A stretch of 8,652 bases of DNA from assembly GCA_027008965.1 (NCBI GenBank), contig JALVDN010000287.1, positions 1 to 8,652 on the forward strand, in the 5' to 3' direction. The position numbers were made by a program, and so were the translations under genes. Shown one piece after another: positions 4,870 through 8,652 of the stretch (position 1 is the stretch's first letter; every line of letters begins with the position of its first letter). This stretch comes from Flavobacteriales bacterium (lineage in GTDB: Bacteria; Bacteroidota; Bacteroidia; Flavobacteriales; Flavobacteriaceae). The notes beneath the pieces are model-generated. The model saw only the letters and a program-made list of their open reading frames with translations. It made no database searches and had not been told where the DNA came from.

Positions 4870-7716
4870 ATGAAAAAAATTATTACGCTTTTTATCTTAT
4901 TTATTTACTTTCAAGGATTTAGTCAAGCAATAGTTATCAACCCTACCCCTTTTGAAGTCGGGCAATCCGTAACCATTACCATTGACCAAAACACTACTGC
5001 CACTGATTGTAACCATTTAAACAATCCGAATAAAGTATATATGCATGCCGGCATCGGTGATGATAACAATCCTTGGCAATATGTCGTCGGAAATTGGGGG
5101 CAAGATGATGGTATCGGTGAAATGACCAATAACGGTGATGGCACTTGGAGTATTACTATTGTACCTCAAACTTACTTCGGTTTAACAGCGGCACAAGCGG
5201 CAAGTATTACCAAAATGGGTATGGTATTTAGGAACGAAGATGGCTCACAAGAATATAAAGACAATGGTTGTCAAGATTTTATCGTCAATGTCGGGGCTTT
5301 TCAAGTAACGATGATAAATCCGGATGATTCCGGCGTAATTATCGTATCTAATGGCGGTTCTACCCAAATCTTAGCTCAAAACACCAATGGTAATGCCAAT
5401 TACGAGTTATTTGCCAATGGTGTAAGTATGCATACACAAAATAATACGAGCTTTTATAACGGTTATTTTTTCCAAAATTTAACCGAAAATCAATTTTGTG
5501 AATTGCATGTAACCCAAGGTAGTTCCGTTGTAGTTAAAAAGTTTGTTATTTTGGTTAACAATACCGTAACCCAAGCTTTACCTGCCGGTTTGGAAGACGG
5601 TATCAACTATAAACCAAGCGACCCTACAAAAGCCACCTTGGTCATTACGGCACCTAATAAAGATTTTATTTATGTTGCCGGTAGTTTTAACAACTGGCAA
5701 CCCGGCAATGCTTATGCCATGAAAAAAGATGCCGGTAGCGATAAATTCTGGTTGGAATTGACCGGTCTCAATGCCGGTGATACTTATACCTACCAATATT
5801 GGGTGGCGAAAGCCAATCCCATTACCGATTCGCCCAAATTAGTTAAAACGGCAGACCCTTTCTCTACTTTGGTTTTATCACCTTTTGACGATCCATATAT
5901 TCCGGCGAGTTCTTATCCCAATTTACCGCCATATCCTGCCGGACAAAAGCGTGAAGTTACCGTTTTGAAAACGGGTGAAACGCCTTACAATTGGCAAATA
6001 ACGAATTTTAACAGACCTGATAAAGACAAACTCGCCATCTATGAAGTTTTAATCCGTGATTTTGACGCCGACCGAAATTTTCAAGATTTAATAGATAAGG
6101 TTGATTATTTTAAAAACTTGAATGTCAATGCCATAGAATTAATGCCGGTTATGGAATTTGAAGGTAATGAAGGTTGGGGCTATAATCCGGCTTTCCATTT
6201 GGCTCTTGATAAATTTTACGGCAACAAAAACAAATTAAAAGAGTTGGTTGATACCTATCATCAAAATGGTATTGCTGTGATATTAGATGTAGCGCTTAAT
6301 CATGCATTCGGTCGCAATCCTATGGAACGTATGTGGATGTTAGACCCTGATGGTGACGGTTGGGGCGAACCCAGTAGCGAAAATCCTTATTTTAACCAGC
6401 AGGCAACCCATGCTTACGGTATCGGTTACGATTTTAATCATAGCTCATCTTATACCCAATATTATACAGAACGTGTCATAAAGTATTGGATGAATGAATT
6501 TCACATTGATGGTTTCCGTTGGGATTTAACCAAAGGATTTACGCAAAATTGTTCTTCCGGTGATGAAAACTGCACCAATAGCTATCAAGCGGACCGCGTG
6601 GCTGTTTTAAAACATTATGCCGATGTCACTTGGTCAGTTGATCCGGATGCTTATGTTATTTTTGAACACTTGGGCAATGCACAAGAAGAACAAGAATGGG
6701 CAAATTATCGTTTAAATGAAGGAAAAGGGATTATGCTTTGGGGACGCTATAACAATGCTTATAACGAACTGACTATGGGACAAGGCGGTAATAAAAACTT
6801 TAACGGTATGGGGTATTTGGCACATAATTTTTCAGGCAAACGTCTCGTCGGTTACTTTGAAAGTCATGATGAAGAACGCATTATGTATAACAATTTGCAA
6901 TATGGCAATTCTTCAAATCCAAATCATAATGTGCAAGATTTGAATACGGCACTGTATCGTATGCGTGCTTTGGGTGCGGTCAGTTTATTAATACCGGGTC
7001 CAAAAATGATTTGGCATTTCGGTGACTTGGGCATGGAACAGTCTATCAATACTTGTACAGACGGCACAGTTGACCCCAATTGTCGTTTGGCAACCAAACC
7101 GCAACCCCAATGGGTCAATAATTGGTTGGGTGATCCAAACAGAAATCAAATTTATTATGATTGGTCTAAAATGCTTGCTTTAAAACAAAGTGAACCGGTA
7201 TTCAATGGTTCATATGAAATTCATTCCGGCTCTTTTACGCCTGTCATTTATATTTGGGACGATAATATTCCCATTTCTCAATTAAAAAATGTCGTTATTG
7301 TTGCCAATTTTGATGTGTATTCTCACACCGTAAATACAAGTTTCCCATTTACGGGGACATGGTATAACCTGATGGATAACACAACCTTCAATGTTACAAA
7401 TTCAACTATGTCCATCAACTTGCAACCCGGTGAATACAGAATTTACGGCAACCAACAAACCAGTGTAGCTACACCGGGAAATGTTATTTTGGATTTTGAA
7501 TTATATCCCAATCCGGCTCATAATGAATTGAGGGTTAATCAAACTTTAACTAAATTGGAAATTTACACAATTAACGGGCAATTAATCAAATCAATCCAAG
7601 TAAAACCGGAACAAATGCGTTTTGATATCAGCCAACTTAAAGACGGATTCTATTTAGTTAAAGCTTATCAAAACCACAAAGTAGGTGTAAACAAACTGAT
7701 TATTAACCATAAATAA
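4870..7716 (+). CDS. T9SS-secreted multidomain GH13 alpha-amylase-type glycoside hydrolase
   Basis: This 948-residue enzyme has a signal peptide (1-19, cut after GFSQ). An N-terminal beta-domain spans about 20-142 (KVYMHAG, GNWGQDDGIGEM, KMGMVFRNEDG) and a second beta-domain about 143-235. A CBM48/E-set-like domain follows at about 245-345 (IYVAGSFNNWQP, YTYQYWV). The GH13 barrel starts near 388 (KLAIYEVLIRDF). All four GH13 motifs are intact: DVALNH (473-478), GFRWD with nucleophile Asp552, VIFEH with acid/base Glu599, and SHDE with His666 and Asp667. A C-terminal beta-domain (about 770-870) precedes a type A T9SS sorting domain (876-948, starting FELYPNPAHNEL). Family knowledge: such enzymes cleave alpha-1,4 or alpha-1,6 glucan bonds; the motifs alone do not separate amylase from pullulanase or neopullulanase activity. 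It fills the SusG role at the surface but by T9SS rather than a lipid anchor. Two Cys pairs (561/568, 729/738) may form disulfide loops. Confidence 0.95.
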   Translation: MKKIITLFILFIYFQGFSQAIVINPTPFEVGQSVTITIDQNTTATDCNHLNNPNKVYMHAGIGDDNNPWQYVVGNWGQDDGIGEMTNNGDGTWSITIVPQTYFGLTAAQAASITKMGMVFRNEDGSQEYKDNGCQDFIVNVGAFQVTMINPDDSGVIIVSNGGSTQILAQNTNGNANYELFANGVSMHTQNNTSFYNGYFFQNLTENQFCELHVTQGSSVVVKKFVILVNNTVTQALPAGLEDGINYKPSDPTKATLVITAPNKDFIYVAGSFNNWQPGNAYAMKKDAGSDKFWLELTGLNAGDTYTYQYWVAKANPITDSPKLVKTADPFSTLVLSPFDDPYIPASSYPNLPPYPAGQKREVTVLKTGETPYNWQITNFNRPDKDKLAIYEVLIRDFDADRNFQDLIDKVDYFKNLNVNAIELMPVMEFEGNEGWGYNPAFHLALDKFYGNKNKLKELVDTYHQNGIAVILDVALNHAFGRNPMERMWMLDPDGDGWGEPSSENPYFNQQATHAYGIGYDFNHSSSYTQYYTERVIKYWMNEFHIDGFRWDLTKGFTQNCSSGDENCTNSYQADRVAVLKHYADVTWSVDPDAYVIFEHLGNAQEEQEWANYRLNEGKGIMLWGRYNNAYNELTMGQGGNKNFNGMGYLAHNFSGKRLVGYFESHDEERIMYNNLQYGNSSNPNHNVQDLNTALYRMRALGAVSLLIPGPKMIWHFGDLGMEQSINTCTDGTVDPNCRLATKPQPQWVNNWLGDPNRNQIYYDWSKMLALKQSEPVFNGSYEIHSGSFTPVIYIWDDNIPISQLKNVVIVANFDVYSHTVNTSFPFTGTWYNLMDNTTFNVTNSTMSINLQPGEYRIYGNQQTSVATPGNVILDFELYPNPAHNELRVNQTLTKLEIYTINGQLIKSIQVKPEQMRFDISQLKDGFYLVKAYQNHKVGVNKLIINHK
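6343..6369 (+). other. Acidic DxDxD loop in the GH13 barrel, possible calcium site
   Basis: Residues 492-500 read DPDGDGWGE, giving carboxylates Asp492, Asp494, Asp496 and Glu500 in EF-hand-like spacing. The loop lies shortly after the DVALNH motif, where many GH13 enzymes carry an extended, often calcium-binding, B-domain loop. Metal binding is inferred from the spacing only. Confidence 0.4.
7501..7713 (+). other. Type A T9SS C-terminal sorting domain of the GH13 enzyme
   Basis: Residues from about 878 to the end follow the type A pattern: LYPNPAHNEL, a short strand LEIYTINGQLI, FDISQLKDGFYLVKAY, then a basic hydrophobic end NKLIINHK. In T9SS organisms this domain directs passage across the outer membrane and is usually removed, with attachment to surface lipopolysaccharide. 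This implies that the host has a type IX system, which is not encoded in the window. Confidence 0.9.
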
Positions 7717-7723
7717 AACAATC

Positions 7724-8407
7724 ATGAAAAAATTCACCATTTTAATCATAGCCATAGCTTTTGCCCAATTTAGTTTTGGACAATTAAGTTTAACCAGTCA
7801 AGCTAATGGAACGGTTAGCGTTGAATACGGCGCAAATAACGATTATAGTTTATACGACCCACAAGGTGATACCCAAATATATATTTATATGTGGATTGAC
7901 ACCAATCAAACCAATCCTGCTCTATCAACAATGTATAATGATGATTGGAATGATGCCGCCGGTTTGGTCGTTCTGGATTATGATACGAATGCACAAAAAT
8001 TTACCGGCACCATTGATTTTAATACCCATGATTTTTCAGGCGAAGGCATCATTCCCAATGGCACGCAAATCAATGATTTTAATTTGATTTTACGCAATCA
8101 AGCCGGTAACAGACAATCGGCAGATTTATTAGCTTCCAATTACGGATTTCAACCCACAACCACAGCCGGACTGATAGAATTATCCGCTTCGGAAGTCATA
8201 CATTTTACCGACAGACAATTATTTATCAATCCGGAATATCTACATCAAAATATTGATATTCAATTATTTAATATGGAAGGCAAATTAATTATGCAAAAAA
8301 ATAACTTAAAAAAATCTTTGAACTTATCAAGCTTAACCCACGAGGTTTTTATTATAAAAGTTATCATTGATAATCAAAAATATGCTATAATGAAAATTGT
8401 TTTATAG
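7724..8407 (+). CDS. Small secreted protein with amylase-N-terminus-like beta-domain and degenerate T9SS tail
   Basis: This 227-residue protein starts 7 bases after the amylase stop and is surely co-transcribed. It has a signal peptide (1-20, MKKFTILIIAIAFAQFSFGQ). Residues about 24-142 follow the order of the amylase's own N-terminal domain: IYIYMWIDTN against VYMHAGIGDDN, a Trp-containing NDDWNDAAG loop, a KFTGTIDFN strand against TWSITIVPQ, and DFNLILRNQAGNRQSADL against KMGMVFRNEDGSQEYKD. I infer a shared fold and probably common origin. Residues about 163-227 (LFINPEYLHQNIDIQLFNMEGKLI and following) resemble a T9SS type A sorting domain. The YPNP box is reduced to FINP and the usual G-Y/F near the end is EVFIIKV, so sorting efficiency is uncertain. 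There are no catalytic motifs. A role as an accessory surface glucan-binding protein is inference from domain and position. Confidence 0.85.
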   Translation: MKKFTILIIAIAFAQFSFGQLSLTSQANGTVSVEYGANNDYSLYDPQGDTQIYIYMWIDTNQTNPALSTMYNDDWNDAAGLVVLDYDTNAQKFTGTIDFNTHDFSGEGIIPNGTQINDFNLILRNQAGNRQSADLLASNYGFQPTTTAGLIELSASEVIHFTDRQLFINPEYLHQNIDIQLFNMEGKLIMQKNNLKKSLNLSSLTHEVFIIKVIIDNQKYAIMKIVL

Positions 8408-8495
8408 ATTCTTGAATATAACATTTAAAAAAAATATTAAAAAGGATAATCAGCCTCCATCACGCTAATAAGTTATTGATTACCAAACGCTTATT

Positions 8496-8531
8496 AAACC
8501 TACTAGGTTTTAGAAACCTAGTAGGTTTTTT
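8496..8531 (+). terminator. Rho-independent terminator with nested palindromes, end of the operon
   Basis: A perfect 15-base inverted repeat (8496-8510 with 8514-8528) is separated by only TAG and is followed by T residues through 8531. Each arm is itself a palindrome around one base: AAACCTA-C-TAGGTTT on the left and AAACCTA-G-TAGGTTT on the right. The structure can fold as one long hairpin or two short ones. It lies 88 bases after the last sus-locus stop codon and is a convincing end of the transcript. Confidence 0.88.
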
Positions 8532-8576
8532 AATTAAAAAAACATTTTTATCGTATCAAGTAAAGACAAAACAACA

Positions 8577-8606
8577 AAATCCCGCTACAAATTGGCGAGA
8601 TTTTTT
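8577..8606 (+). terminator. Second terminator-like hairpin just upstream of the next promoter
   Basis: AAATC (8577-8581) pairs with GATTT (8599-8603). Past a C-A mismatch, CGC (8583-8585) pairs with GCG (8595-8597) around a 9-base loop. Six T residues span 8601-8606. It is weaker than the hairpin 46 bases upstream and could act as back-up for it. It also overlaps the likely -33 region of the following gene, so a regulatory role is possible. Confidence 0.55.
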
Positions 8607-8624
8607 ATATATACCGTATCTTTG
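8591..8624 (+). promoter_or_regulatory. Bacteroidota-type promoter for the gene at the right edge
   Basis: TATCTTTG at 8617-8624 matches the TAnnTTTG -7 element known for Bacteroidota primary sigma factor promoters. ATTG at 8591-8594, 22 bases upstream, is a candidate -33 element, partly within the loop of the preceding hairpin. The ATG at 8639 follows 14 bases after the -7 box, which would give a very short leader. Confidence 0.65.
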
Positions 8625-8638
8625 CAAAAAAATAATTT

Positions 8639-8652
8639 ATGCCCATCAATAA
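8639..8652 (+). CDS. Start of an unidentified gene cut by the right edge
   Basis: ATG at 8639 opens a frame reading Met-Pro-Ile-Asn before the window ends. Support comes only from its position behind a good TAnnTTTG promoter and two terminators, and from an AT-rich leader typical of Bacteroidota starts. Nothing can be said about its product. It is probably a separate transcription unit. Confidence 0.45.

Noticed and set aside
7806..8087. + strand open frame of 93 codons inside the last complete gene
   Set aside because: It overlaps the signal-peptide-bearing 227-residue frame, which has a clear family pattern and a start 7 bases after the amylase; no independent evidence supports the alternative frame.

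Overview
The window is part of a starch / alpha-glucan utilisation locus (a Sus-type PUL) from a member of the Bacteroidota, most likely a Flavobacteriia-like lineage. The evidence is AT-rich DNA, start codons without Shine-Dalgarno sequences, an adjacent SusC/SusD pair, SusE/F-type lipoproteins, type IX secretion (T9SS) C-terminal sorting domains, and a TAnnTTTG-type promoter near the right edge. The genus cannot be read from this sequence.

Layout, all on the + strand: (1) the C-terminal third of a SusC TonB-dependent transporter, cut by the left edge (2-853); (2) a SusD lipoprotein (866-2764) whose conserved fold is interrupted by an extra domain of about 110 residues resembling the starch-binding repeats of the next gene; (3) a SusE/F-like lipoprotein with one Ig-like N-terminal domain and three tandem starch-binding repeats (2777-4093); (4) a 34-base hairpin without a T-tract (4107-4140); (5) a small secreted protein of unknown function with a problematic start codon (about 4149/4164-4841); (6) a large multidomain GH13 alpha-amylase-type enzyme with a T9SS sorting domain (4870-7716); (7) a small secreted protein resembling the enzyme's N-terminal domain, with a degenerate T9SS tail (7724-8407); (8) a strong nested-palindrome terminator (8496-8531), a second terminator-like hairpin (8577-8606), and a promoter plus the first codons of another gene (8639 to the edge).

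Inferred working model: SusD and the SusE/F-like protein, both lipid-anchored at the surface, capture alpha-glucan. The T9SS-exported GH13 enzyme cuts it outside the cell, and SusC/SusD import the oligosaccharides. Gene gaps of 7 to 71 bases and the absence of a recognisable internal promoter suggest one operon ending at 8496-8531. The hairpin after the SusE/F gene may set different transcript levels for the two halves.

The most notable points are the starch-binding module spliced into SusD, the stand-alone copy of the amylase's N-terminal module, and the uncharacterised secreted protein between the SusE/F gene and the amylase.
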